Below the pieces are notes generated by a model that was given only the letters and a program-made list of their open reading frames with translations, had not been told where the DNA came from and made no database searches. Below, piece after piece: positions 10,901 to 16,915 of a stretch of DNA of 64,000 nucleotides (position 1 is the stretch's first letter; every line of letters starts with the position of its first letter). The DNA comes from Phycicoccus sonneratiae (GTDB taxonomy: Bacteria > Actinomycetota > Actinomycetes > Actinomycetales > Dermatophilaceae): the NCBI RefSeq assembly GCF_016887965.1, contig NZ_JAFDVD010000026.1, positions 32,944 through 96,943 on the forward strand. The letters run 5' to 3'. Both the position numbers and the translations under genes were made by a program.

Positions 10901-11265
10901 ACACCTACCGCCTCGAGGTGCGCCAGAGGTCCGCGGCCGGGTGGTCGGCCTGGGCCGGGCCGGACGCGCAGTCGATCCCCGACCCCAAGACCGTCACCGT
11001 CCTCAAGGGCAGCACGTGCGGACAACGGTCGTGCAACACGGGCAACGGCTCCTGCACCTCCTCGGGCTGCCGGTGGATCGCCGTGCGCACGTCCGGCTTC
11101 TCCGGCGGCGTCAGCTGCTCGTTCCAGCTCGACGGCCGCGGGGTCAGCGGCTGGTCCGGGATGTCGATGGGCGGCAACGCCACGAAGGAGAGCGACAACT
11201 TCTACGGCGGCACCGGGAGGGTGACGGCGACCTGCGACGGGGTCTCGGACTCGCTCAACTGGTAG
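4945..11265 (+). CDS. Giant secreted Ig-like/tandem-repeat and fibronectin type III protein
   Basis: A 2106-residue surface or secreted protein. An Arg-rich N-terminus and hydrophobic segment (LASLLAVVVVASGLGYAAMA, about 17-36) form a signal anchor. Residues about 50-400 have propeller-like repeats, followed by a charged Lys/Asp linker near 409-420. At least six Ig-like repeats with an LxND signature follow (near residues 448, 649, 748, 852, 1062, 1160). Fn3 domains start near 1544, 1637, 1746 and 1932, and a Cys-rich tail ends the protein. Start: GTG preceded by GAGGAGGAG. Homologues in other actinobacteria are often, from general knowledge, next to MoxR/DUF58/transglutaminase genes; here those are absent. 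An adhesive or cell-wall structural role is inferred only from domains. Confidence 0.88.
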   Translation: MARRASARAASRARRRLASLLAVVVVASGLGYAAMASDGTTVHESDLNDAGVWVSSAQQAKFAKANVPIGQLDTGVATDATAGSGLDVLQDGAVVLGLNTGTGELFSIDVRTSAAGDPVATVAAAPAGADGRFVPRAVDLRGGTLALLDPASGKVYAQRVDPKAGTESFPGVAVGAKPVATVGKNAAIAVDTDGVVHAVSGADGKVTTVAPTAAGFGTPVVVPTRLRSSAPDVTAVGRDWVAYDPATDVVYTAADPDGLDAQVTVDGERVAALQQPGPEAPTVVVESVGRAVQVPLDGGVSPGGVVVGERVNRVPGATLVTRPVVLDGCVHAAWAEEGRVFYGANCGRTGDEPTATLPADGAQPTRDGVAFRVNRGLVVLNDLDNGGVWDLEDKPTKIDNWDALTPPVKQDDKNKKKDENLVDETAAQQPPTAKPDAESVRPGRTSKLHVLDNDTDVAGSVLAIDQRDVTRPGLEGVSATVSADGQSIDVAVPEGTEGRTFDFSYKVNNGKTTSKAAAKVSVRVVPEEVNGPPRLRAGARLSQQPYPVIAGKRLSVPVLADWRDPENDVLAARADVEGGVVDGQGRVTLTAPVEEGRQPVGYVVTDGRGGTTKGSVDAQVISPSGDSKFMAPRTQPDAVRGVVGKPLQVEPLGNDIAGADPGEPDATLRLRSEVRPVGPLQVDTDLATGQVTVTGSAPGTYELSYSATTGAGAAPGRIRVDLTPPPEGAPPVSVPDTATLHDQAPTVVDVLANDYSPRGDVLVTAAVSSSGDSSWIRPSIYQGRWVRLEATEPAPLDADAGGRRGTVTYTVSDGTQRVTGQVSVLQQPPVEDAVPLVQDDTATVREGDTVSIPVLDNDTMADGIPLRLDPASVKVISKGDAPQAFASGNVIRYVPEARGLRAEKFVTVEYAAYADGMRSRAQTGRVRIQVTPLPNAQRVNQTPVARSFTATVTAGDPITMTVPTFGVDPDGDSVTVTGVVGADGGPVDLALGRVVAIGPSTIRYESFPLAAGTEVITYEVRDRFGATSRARVRVGVVQPGDAQPPVAVPDEVFAAPGKTVTVKPLTNDLIARGDVVDVETESLNPAERLKEWRVDADNTVQTKVPADTTAVHQLVYSISDGLFDPSRASILVRAVKGYLNPPVANDDVAAPKPGETSTLVDVLANDTDVDSDPATLKIVDVLSNDATIEDGRVRVKVLDHPYAAPYVIEDEDGLRAMAVVNVPTGANGQPFVVAGKVIEMDPDSSRTVALGDYVKSPRDRVVSVTTADTLSASPAQDLAASLTDNRTLQLTSSNGYVGPAAVMVEVTDQDAVGQKDFGTAYVSIPVQIGPKVPLLRCPDGDVTVLAGGLDRRVDIPTYCHAWLPVGMTMDRVEFSTRWETEADADLSVGGPGNRTLTLHADTDARSSRGRLTVSSPGTTSPSTIAVRVIGADDPAFGGAAGTDPDDPLPPPTVRPITVAGLKEGESRTVDISPYLDSPLPRPSCTVSAAAVERGTGITAAASGCSVTLKVGTQPSPTATIGLTVSDGPKRTAKGRISVTMLGKPGVPRQAQAVADRDAGGQARVSWLAPTYDGGSVVGSYVVRWTGGSSGTTTCSASPCTVTGLTNGRDYRFTVAAVNGVGEGPQSPPTAAVRPDTLPKAVTGVRMVSRGDHTLAIAWDQPENQGSDLRRYVVRLISSTGQTKTQTVAAPTRQTTVAGLDNMAEQSVQVQAWNELGAGPFGPAVTMQSAGTPAALPAPAIAASGPGPAQDSATLTVSWQQGSPNGPPTTRYSLYQRVGGGGWTKVTDTSPSVRTANVVIPYDGRTYEYTATLTNGADLESPKANASTFTSIGQPSTPTVKAATPASNKRIELTVGVGKPRAGSFTTIRWSGGGLSGSHACGCAPGSQVTFPVGPFDTSPTRARTITVWTVNSGGQESTKVSDTATPYGDTLTPTGLRSTRSGNTITWSWNLPENGRNITDVQVRGAVDATYGGNRTQVSFTGSPGNTYRLEVRQRSAAGWSAWAGPDAQSIPDPKTVTVLKGSTCGQRSCNTGNGSCTSSGCRWIAVRTSGFSGGVSCSFQLDGRGVSGWSGMSMGGNATKESDNFYGGTGRVTATCDGVSDSLNW

Positions 11266-11318
11266 CGCCCGAGCGCCGGGGGTGAGCCCTGTCCGGGGGC
11301 GGTGTCGGTGCTCCCCCC

Positions 11319-11324
11319 TAGCGT
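11319..11324 (+). promoter_or_regulatory. -10 element for the four-cysteine miniprotein gene
   Basis: TAGCGT lies 31 bases before the ATG at 11356. The leader carries a strong Shine-Dalgarno, AAAGGGGTGAG, at 11341-11351. Confidence 0.35.
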
Positions 11325-11355
11325 CGTGGGCAACACCTGGAAAGGGGTGAGCCGC

Positions 11356-11613
11356 ATGACCCGACCCGACGTCATGACCGTCGACTGCCGCACGTGCCCC
11401 GTGCGCGAGCTGCACTGTGACGACTGCATGGTGCCCGTGTTCCTCTCGCTCACCGAGCCGGGCACCCGGTCCGAGACCTCCCTCGACCCCGAGGAGCGGG
11501 CGGCCGTCACCCGCCTCGTGCGGGCCGGCCTCGTCGACGCCGAGACCGCGGCCCGGGCCCGCGCCCGGCTCGAGCCGGGGGTCGCCGGGGGGAGCGGGCG
11601 CGCCGTCGGCTGA
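11356..11613 (+). CDS. Four-cysteine miniprotein (metal-binding candidate)
   Basis: An 85-residue protein with cysteines at 11, 14, 21 and 24 (C-x2-C-x6-C-x2-C) in TVDCRTCPVRELHCDDC. It then has a hydrophobic strand and an acidic helix (LDPEERAAVTRLVRAGLVD). The pattern suggests one zinc or iron-sulfur site. Similar tiny proteins with a DCxxC...CDDC core are widespread in actinobacteria without an assigned function. The ATG at 11356 is favoured by AAAGGGGTGAG five bases upstream. It follows the giant Ig/Fn3 gene by 90 bases, with its own -10 candidate. Confidence 0.85.
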   Translation: MTRPDVMTVDCRTCPVRELHCDDCMVPVFLSLTEPGTRSETSLDPEERAAVTRLVRAGLVDAETAARARARLEPGVAGGSGRAVG

Positions 11614-11647
11614 CCCACGGTCCGCCGCCCCGCGCAGGTCGGCTCCC

Positions 11648-11653
11648 TACGAT
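11648..11653 (+). promoter_or_regulatory. -10 hexamer of probable leaderless promoter (lipoprotein gene)
   Basis: TACGAT ends 6 bases before the GTG at 11660. A second in-frame GTG at 11654 abuts the hexamer and is less likely. Confidence 0.5.
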
Positions 11654-11659
11654 GTGCCG

Positions 11660-12940
11660 GTGCCCGGCCGACCCCCGACCCGCCGCGGTCCGCGCGTCCG
11701 GCTCGTCGGCGCGCTGGCCGTCGGCCTCCTGCTCGCGGGCTGCACGGGCTCCGAGGGGCCCGGTGCCCCACCGGCCACGACCCGTCCCCCCACGACGGCC
11801 ACCACCTCGACCCCCGACCCCTCCGCGGTGGCCTCGGCCGTCGACGCGCTCCTGAGCCGGCGCGAGGCGGCCGTCCTCGCCGGTGACGCCGCCGCCTTCA
11901 CGGCCACCGTCCTCGGCCCCGCCGCCGACGACGGCCGGCGCCAGGTCGAGGGGCTGGCGGCGGCCCGGGCCCTGGGCGTCGAGCGCCTCACGCACGACGT
12001 CCTCGCTCCGGTCGACGACCCCGCGGCCGTCGAGGTCACCCTCCGCTACCGTCTCGCCGGCACCGACCGGGGCGAGCGCACGGCCCGCGTCCGCTACGCC
12101 GTCGCCGGGGTCGGCAGCGGTTGGCGGGTGGCCGCCGAGCGCCCGGTCGACGGCGAGCCCGCGCCGCCCTGGGTCGCGATGCCGGGGCTCGCCGTCCGCC
12201 GCACCGCCCACGCCGTCGTCGCGGGAACGGCCGGCGACGCGGCCCTCGACGAGGCGGCCCGCACCGTCGAGCGGGCCGTGCCGTCACTGACGCGGTCCTG
12301 GCCCGGCGCGCCCGGCCGGGTGCTCGTCCTCGTCCCCGACACCGTGGCCGAGGCGGCCGCGCTGGGCGGCGGCGTCGGCGACGGACCGGGACGCGTCGCC
12401 GCGACGACCGACGGCCCGCTCGGACCCGACGGCCGGGCGGTCGCCGACCGCGTGGTCCTCGACCCGCAGGCCCGGCGCCGGCTCACCCCCTCCGGCCGCG
12501 ACGTCGTGCTCACCCACGAGCTGACCCACGTCGCGGTCCGGGCGAGCGTGCCCGGGGCGGCGCCCCCCTGGCTGGCCGAGGGGTACGCCGACCACGTGGG
12601 GTACGCCCGGGCCGACGTGCCCCGCTCGGCGCTGCTGGCGCCGCTCACGGCCGCCGTCCGCGACGGCACCGGCCCCACCCGGCTGCCGGACGCGAGCTCG
12701 CTCGACCCCGCGGTGGGTGACATCGAGGTGGGCTACCTCGCGGCGTGGCAGGCCGCCGAGCTCGTCGCCGAGCGCCACGGCGAGGCGGCGCTGCGCCGGT
12801 TGGTCCGCGCGTGCTCCGGCACCGGGTCCGTCGAGGCGACCGAACGCACCTGCGACGCCGCGATGCCCGAGGTGCTGGGCACCGACCGCGCCGGGTTCAC
12901 CGGGCAGTGGCGGCAGCGGCTGGGCGCCCTCGCCGGCTGA
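11660..12940 (+). CDS. Gluzincin-type metallopeptidase-like lipoprotein
   Basis: A 426-residue exported lipoprotein. The Arg-rich N-terminus and hydrophobic core end in a lipobox LLLAGC with Cys28, followed by a Thr/Pro-rich linker. The C-terminal half carries the zinc signature HELTH (H286, E287, H290) and a downstream WLAEGYAD glutamate (E307), the third ligand of gluzincins of the peptidase MA type. The middle region resembles a small NTF2-like fold (ALGVERLTHDVLAPVDD, then VEVTLRYRLAGTDRGERT), a weak impression. It should be tethered to the outer membrane face; its substrate is unknown. Its 3' end overlaps the convergent membrane gene by 44 bases. Confidence 0.85.
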   Translation: MPGRPPTRRGPRVRLVGALAVGLLLAGCTGSEGPGAPPATTRPPTTATTSTPDPSAVASAVDALLSRREAAVLAGDAAAFTATVLGPAADDGRRQVEGLAAARALGVERLTHDVLAPVDDPAAVEVTLRYRLAGTDRGERTARVRYAVAGVGSGWRVAAERPVDGEPAPPWVAMPGLAVRRTAHAVVAGTAGDAALDEAARTVERAVPSLTRSWPGAPGRVLVLVPDTVAEAAALGGGVGDGPGRVAATTDGPLGPDGRAVADRVVLDPQARRRLTPSGRDVVLTHELTHVAVRASVPGAAPPWLAEGYADHVGYARADVPRSALLAPLTAAVRDGTGPTRLPDASSLDPAVGDIEVGYLAAWQAAELVAERHGEAALRRLVRACSGTGSVEATERTCDAAMPEVLGTDRAGFTGQWRQRLGALAG

Positions 12941-14255
12941 CGTCGCCGGGCGGGTCGTCGTCGCCCGGGCGCAGGGCCGGCACGACGAGCGAGGCCGCGA
13001 CGAGGGCGCCGGTGAGCCAGAACTGGTTGTAGAAGGCCTGCTTGTTGACGAGGTTGGCGACGGCGAGCACGAGGGCCAGCCAGCGCAGCACCTCGTCGAC
13101 CGGTGGCTGCCGCCGCCACACGGCGAGGACCGCCGCTCCGACCCCGGCGACCATCGCGGCCCCGGTGACCGCGAACGGCAGGGTCACCCCGTGCTCGTTG
13201 AGGAAGTACAGGTACCAGGTGTTGGCGAACCGGATCGGGTGGAAGGTCAGCAGGGTCGTCACCGTGTCGCCGAGGAACGCCCCGGCGTCGGCGACCACCC
13301 ACGGCAGGACGAGCAGCCCGGTGAGGCCCCCGGTGGCGAGCGTGCGCCGCCACCCGAAGGGCTGCCACACGAGGAGCACGGGGGCGAGCAGGGCGAGGTG
13401 CTGCTTGCTCGCGCAGGCCAGGGCGAGCGGCAGCACCGCCCACCAGGCGTGGCCGCGCCGGACCAGCGCCGCCCACCAGACGAGCAGGGCGGCGAGCACC
13501 GGCTCGGTCCAGGCCTGGTCGACCTGGGTCAGCGTGCCCGGCGCGAGGACGAGGACCGCGGCCACGGCGGCGGCCCGGGCCGTGCGCGCCCGGTCGGTGC
13601 CGGCGAGCGCCCAGAGGCCGGCGAGGAGGACGAGGGTCCAGACGAGCAGCATCCACCGGACGTCGCCGGCCACCCAGCGGCCCGGCGCCGTGAGCACCGC
13701 CATCCACGGGAGGTAGGGGAAGAAGTCCTGGACGCCGGGGGAGTCGGTCCACTGCTGGGTGTAGACGTTCTCACCGCGCGCGATGGCGTCCGCACCCTGC
13801 TGGAGCACGACCCACACGTCGATGCGCGGCGCCTTGTCACCGACGATCGTCACGGCCGCGAGCGCCGTGTGCGTCAGGGCGGCCGCCCCGAGGGCAGCGG
13901 CGGGTGCCCACCGTGTGGGGACGAGCAGCAGTGCGGCGCAGGCGATCCCACCGACCGTGGGCACGGTCAGGGCCGCCGTGAGCCAACCTCCGCGCAGGTA
14001 GGAGAAGAGGGGGACCACGAGGGTGAGGGCCACCGAGACGAGGACGACGGCCGGCGCCAGCCACCGGGGCAGCACCACCGCGGTGCGCCGCACGAGCCAC
14101 CACGCGAGCAGCGCCGTGCAGGCCGTCAGGGTGAGCAGGATGGGCACGCGGAACCGGACGACGCTCCACTGGAGCACCCCGAACCACGCGAGCCACGCGG
14201 CGCCGAGGACGAGCGCCGGGGCCGCCACCGGCCGCCCGCGGAGGGCGTCAGCCAC
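12897..14255 (-). CDS. Polytopic membrane protein, GT-C/GT87-like glycosyltransferase candidate
   Basis: A 452-residue protein with roughly ten to twelve hydrophobic helices separated by short Arg-rich loops, ending in a basic Pro/Ala-rich tail. The extracytoplasmic loop after the fourth or fifth helix has APRIDVWVVLQQGADAIARGENVYTQQW and then DFFPYLPW. This RGENVY-type loop is common in GT87/GT-C polyprenyl-phosphate-sugar transferases, where an early Asp is catalytic. It may add mannose or arabinose to an envelope glycan; donor and acceptor are unknown. The start overlaps the end of the acyl-CoA ligase gene by 8 bases, suggesting translational coupling. The 3' end overlaps the convergent lipoprotein gene. 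Confidence 0.75.
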   Translation of the reverse strand: MADALRGRPVAAPALVLGAAWLAWFGVLQWSVVRFRVPILLTLTACTALLAWWLVRRTAVVLPRWLAPAVVLVSVALTLVVPLFSYLRGGWLTAALTVPTVGGIACAALLLVPTRWAPAAALGAAALTHTALAAVTIVGDKAPRIDVWVVLQQGADAIARGENVYTQQWTDSPGVQDFFPYLPWMAVLTAPGRWVAGDVRWMLLVWTLVLLAGLWALAGTDRARTARAAAVAAVLVLAPGTLTQVDQAWTEPVLAALLVWWAALVRRGHAWWAVLPLALACASKQHLALLAPVLLVWQPFGWRRTLATGGLTGLLVLPWVVADAGAFLGDTVTTLLTFHPIRFANTWYLYFLNEHGVTLPFAVTGAAMVAGVGAAVLAVWRRQPPVDEVLRWLALVLAVANLVNKQAFYNQFWLTGALVAASLVVPALRPGDDDPPGDVSRRGRPAAAATAR

Positions 14256-16038
14256 CGTAGAGGGCGTCGACCTCGTCGCCGAAGTCGCGCATCACGACGT
14301 TGCGCTTGAGCTTGAGCGACGGGGTGAGGTGGCCCGACTCCTCGGTGAAGTCGGCGTCGAGGATGACGAACTTGCGGATCGACTCGGCCTTGGAGACGGC
14401 GGTGTTCGCGTCGTCGACGGCCTTCTGGACCTCGGCGAGGATGCGCTCGTCGTCCTTGGCCTTCGCGAAGGGGACGCCGTCGAGGCCGTGGTTCGAGGCC
14501 CAGCCCGGGTACATCTCCTCGTCGAGGGTGACGAGGGCGGCGATGAACGGCTTGCCGTCGCCGACGACGATGCACTGGCTGATGAGCGGGTGCGCGCGCA
14601 GGCGGTCCTCGAGGACCGCAGGGGCGACGTTCTTGCCGCCGGCGGTGACGAGGATCTCCTTCTTGCGTCCGGTGATCCGCAGGTAGCCGGCGTCGTCGAG
14701 CTCGCCGATGTCACCGGTGTGGAACCAGCCGTCCTTGACCGAGTCGTGGGTGGCCTGCTCGTTGCCGCGGTAGGCCCGGAAGACGTTGACGCCCTTGATG
14801 CAGATCTCGCCGTCGTCGGCGATGCGGATGTCGACGCCGGGCAGCGGCGGGCCGACGGTGCCGATGCGCATCGCGTCGGGGAGGTTGACGGTGGCCGGCG
14901 CGGTGGTCTCGGTGAGGCCGTAGCCCTCGAGGATGGAGACGCCGATGCCGCGGAAGAAGTGGCCGAGCCGCGTGCCGAGCGGGGCCCCGCCGGAGACCGC
15001 GTACTGCACGCGGCCGCCCATCGCCTCGCGGAGCTTGGCGTAGACGAGCTTGTCGAAGACGGCGTGCCGCAGCCGGAGGCCGAGCGGCACGGCGCCGGCG
15101 TCGAGGGCCTCCGACCACGCGATGGCGGTGGCGGCCGCGCCGGCGAAGATCTTGCCCTTGCCGCCGGCCTCGGCCTTGGCCTCGGCGGAGTTGTAGACCT
15201 TCTCGAAGACGCGCGGCACCGCGAGGATGAAGGTCGGCTTGAAGGACGCGAAGTCGTCCATGAGCGTCTTGAGGTCGGAGGAGTGGCCCATCCGGACCCC
15301 GGCCGTGACGGCGAGCACCTCGATGAAGCGGGCGAAGACGTGCGCGAGCGGGAGGAAGAGCAGCGTCGAGGCGCCGTCACCCTTGACGACCGCGGCGATC
15401 TGCTCGGCGGTGTTCTCGGCGAGGGTGAGGAAGTTGCCGTGGCTCAGCTCGACCCCCTTGGGCCGACCGGTCGTGCCGGAGGTGTAGATGACCGTGGCGA
15501 GGCTGTCGCGGGTCAGCCCGTCGCGGCGGGCCGCGAGCTCGGCGTCGTCGACGTCGGCGCCGTCGCGGCTCAGGGAGTCGACGTCGCCGTGGTCGATGAC
15601 CCAGGTGTGCCGCAGCCCGGGCAGGCGGTCGCGGACTCGGTCGACCGCCGCGAGGTGGCCCTCGGTCTCGACGACGATGCCGACGGCGCCGGAGTCGGAG
15701 AGGATCCACTCGACCTGGTCCGGGGAGGAGGTCTCGTAGATCGGCACGGGCACCGCCCCGGCGGCCCAGAGCGCGAAGTCGGCGAGGGTCCACTCGTACC
15801 GGGTGCGGCTCATGATGCCGACGACGTCGCCCACCCCGACGCCCGCGGCGACGAGGCCCTTGGCGAGGGCGTCGACCTCGGCGGCGAAGGTCGCGCTCGT
15901 GACGGCCGTCCAGCCGCCCCCGGAGCGGACCGAGAAGGTCACGCGTCCCGGGTCCTGCCCGGCGAGCCGGGCGGGGAGGTCACCGAGGGTGCCATCGCTC
16001 GTCGTGGGCAGGACGAGCGGCGTGGACGTCTCGTGCAC
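14248..16038 (-). CDS. Long-chain fatty-acid-CoA ligase (AMP-forming)
   Basis: This adenylate-forming enzyme activates a fatty acid to acyl-AMP and then acyl-CoA. The 596-residue product carries the P-loop-like YTSGTTGRPKG (about 187-197), the YGLTETTA motif, the GWFHTGDIGELDDAGYLRITGRKKE hinge region, and the GKNVAPAVLE segment of the FadD15 type. I chose GTG at 16038 because AAGGAG sits 7 bases upstream; a longer frame to 16155 would add 39 residues without family resemblance. The gene corresponds in order and orientation to M. tuberculosis fadD15 (Rv2187). It is divergent from the SRPBCC gene and coupled to the downstream membrane gene. Confidence 0.93.
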   Translation of the reverse strand: MHETSTPLVLPTTSDGTLGDLPARLAGQDPGRVTFSVRSGGGWTAVTSATFAAEVDALAKGLVAAGVGVGDVVGIMSRTRYEWTLADFALWAAGAVPVPIYETSSPDQVEWILSDSGAVGIVVETEGHLAAVDRVRDRLPGLRHTWVIDHGDVDSLSRDGADVDDAELAARRDGLTRDSLATVIYTSGTTGRPKGVELSHGNFLTLAENTAEQIAAVVKGDGASTLLFLPLAHVFARFIEVLAVTAGVRMGHSSDLKTLMDDFASFKPTFILAVPRVFEKVYNSAEAKAEAGGKGKIFAGAAATAIAWSEALDAGAVPLGLRLRHAVFDKLVYAKLREAMGGRVQYAVSGGAPLGTRLGHFFRGIGVSILEGYGLTETTAPATVNLPDAMRIGTVGPPLPGVDIRIADDGEICIKGVNVFRAYRGNEQATHDSVKDGWFHTGDIGELDDAGYLRITGRKKEILVTAGGKNVAPAVLEDRLRAHPLISQCIVVGDGKPFIAALVTLDEEMYPGWASNHGLDGVPFAKAKDDERILAEVQKAVDDANTAVSKAESIRKFVILDADFTEESGHLTPSLKLKRNVVMRDFGDEVDALYGG

Positions 16039-16098
16039 CGTCGGACTCCTTCGTGCGCGGGTGGGCAGACCCCTCAACTCTAGGCCCCGGGGGACGGG

Positions 16099-16104
16099 TA
16101 GCCT
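16099..16104 (+). promoter_or_regulatory. -10 hexamer of probable leaderless promoter (SRPBCC gene)
   Basis: TAGCCT ends 8 bases before the ATG at 16113, in the 74-bp divergent gap with the acyl-CoA ligase gene. Confidence 0.5.
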
Positions 16105-16112
16105 GCGGTGCC

Positions 16113-16556
16113 ATGGCCGACCGCACCCGATCCACGATCGACATCGCCGCCGCACCCGGCGAGGTCCTCGACGTCATCGCGGCGTTCGAGTCCTACCCCG
16201 AGTGGGCGGAGCAGGTGAAGGAGTGCAGCGTCCTCACCGAGGACGGCGACGGCTGGGCCGACCAGGTCGAGTTCACCCTCGACGCCGGCGCCATCAAGGA
16301 CCAGTACGTCCTCGAGTACGACTGGGACGTCGCCGAGGACGGCACCGGCGTCGTGTCGTGGCACCTCGTGCGCGCCTCGCTGCTCAAGGGCCTCACCGGC
16401 AGCTACACCCTCGCCGAGGCCGGGTCCGGCACGCGGGTCAGCTACGACCTCGAGGTCGACCTGACCATCCCGATGATCGGGATGCTCAAGCGCAAGGCCG
16501 AGAAGCTCATCATCGACGCGGCGCTCAGCGAGCTGAAGAAGCGCGTCGAGGGCTGA
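16113..16556 (+). CDS. SRPBCC/polyketide-cyclase-like ligand-binding protein
   Basis: A 147-residue START-like protein. It opens with TRSTIDIAAAPGEVLDVIAAFESYPEWAEQVKECSV, the characteristic first strand and two helices of the SRPBCC fold, and ends with a long amphipathic helix (KLIIDAALSELKKRVEG) that lines the hydrophobic pocket. Members bind lipids or hydrophobic metabolites; this subfamily (Rv2185c-like) has no established substrate. The position divergent from fadD and upstream of plsC suggests a link to fatty-acyl metabolism, which is inference. The start is fixed by the TAGCCT promoter 8 bases upstream. Confidence 0.88.
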   Translation: MADRTRSTIDIAAAPGEVLDVIAAFESYPEWAEQVKECSVLTEDGDGWADQVEFTLDAGAIKDQYVLEYDWDVAEDGTGVVSWHLVRASLLKGLTGSYTLAEAGSGTRVSYDLEVDLTIPMIGMLKRKAEKLIIDAALSELKKRVEG

Positions 16557-16564
16557 GCGGCACG

Positions 16565-16915
16565 ATGACGGCGGAGGGCTGGCACGACGAGGTGGGGAGC
16601 GTCGCCGAGGAGGCCGGGCGCCTCCTCGAGAGCCTGCGCCGTGGCCAGGGCGCGGGCGACGGCCCGCCCGCCGGAGGACGGGACACCGGCGGCGCCGGCC
16701 CGCGCGAGGAGCGCACGGAGCCGGGCGGCTTCTCGTGCGACGACCCCGTGTGCCAGTGGTGCCCCGTCTGCCGCACCTCGGCGTTCGTGCGCCAGCTGAG
16801 CCCCGAGACCCTGAGCGGCCTCGCCGAGCTCGCCGGTTTCGCCGCGTCGGTGCTCGGCGACCTCGCGGCGTCACGGGCCCGCCAGGACCGACCGCGGGAG
16901 GACGACGATGCCTGA
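16565..16915 (+). CDS. Small protein with CxxxCxWCPxC cysteine cluster
   Basis: A 116-residue protein: an acidic N-terminal helix (GWHDEVGSVAEEAGRLLESLRR), a Gly/Arg/Glu-rich low-complexity stretch, then a CDDPVCQWCPVC cluster and a C-terminal hydrophobic helix (LSGLAELAGFAASVLGDLA). Three to four cysteines could bind a metal. Similar proteins sit next to SRPBCC genes in other actinobacteria, but I know of no function. The start is 8 bases after the SRPBCC stop, and the 3' end overlaps the glucokinase start by 8 bases, so the three genes look like one translationally coupled operon. Confidence 0.8.
   Translation: MTAEGWHDEVGSVAEEAGRLLESLRRGQGAGDGPPAGGRDTGGAGPREERTEPGGFSCDDPVCQWCPVCRTSAFVRQLSPETLSGLAELAGFAASVLGDLAASRARQDRPREDDDA

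Noticed and set aside
4960..11415. A 2151-codon minus-strand frame opposite the Ig/Fn3 gene
   Set aside because: Same antisense artefact; no recognisable domains or start signals, and the plus-strand frame has a signal anchor and Ig/Fn3 repeats.
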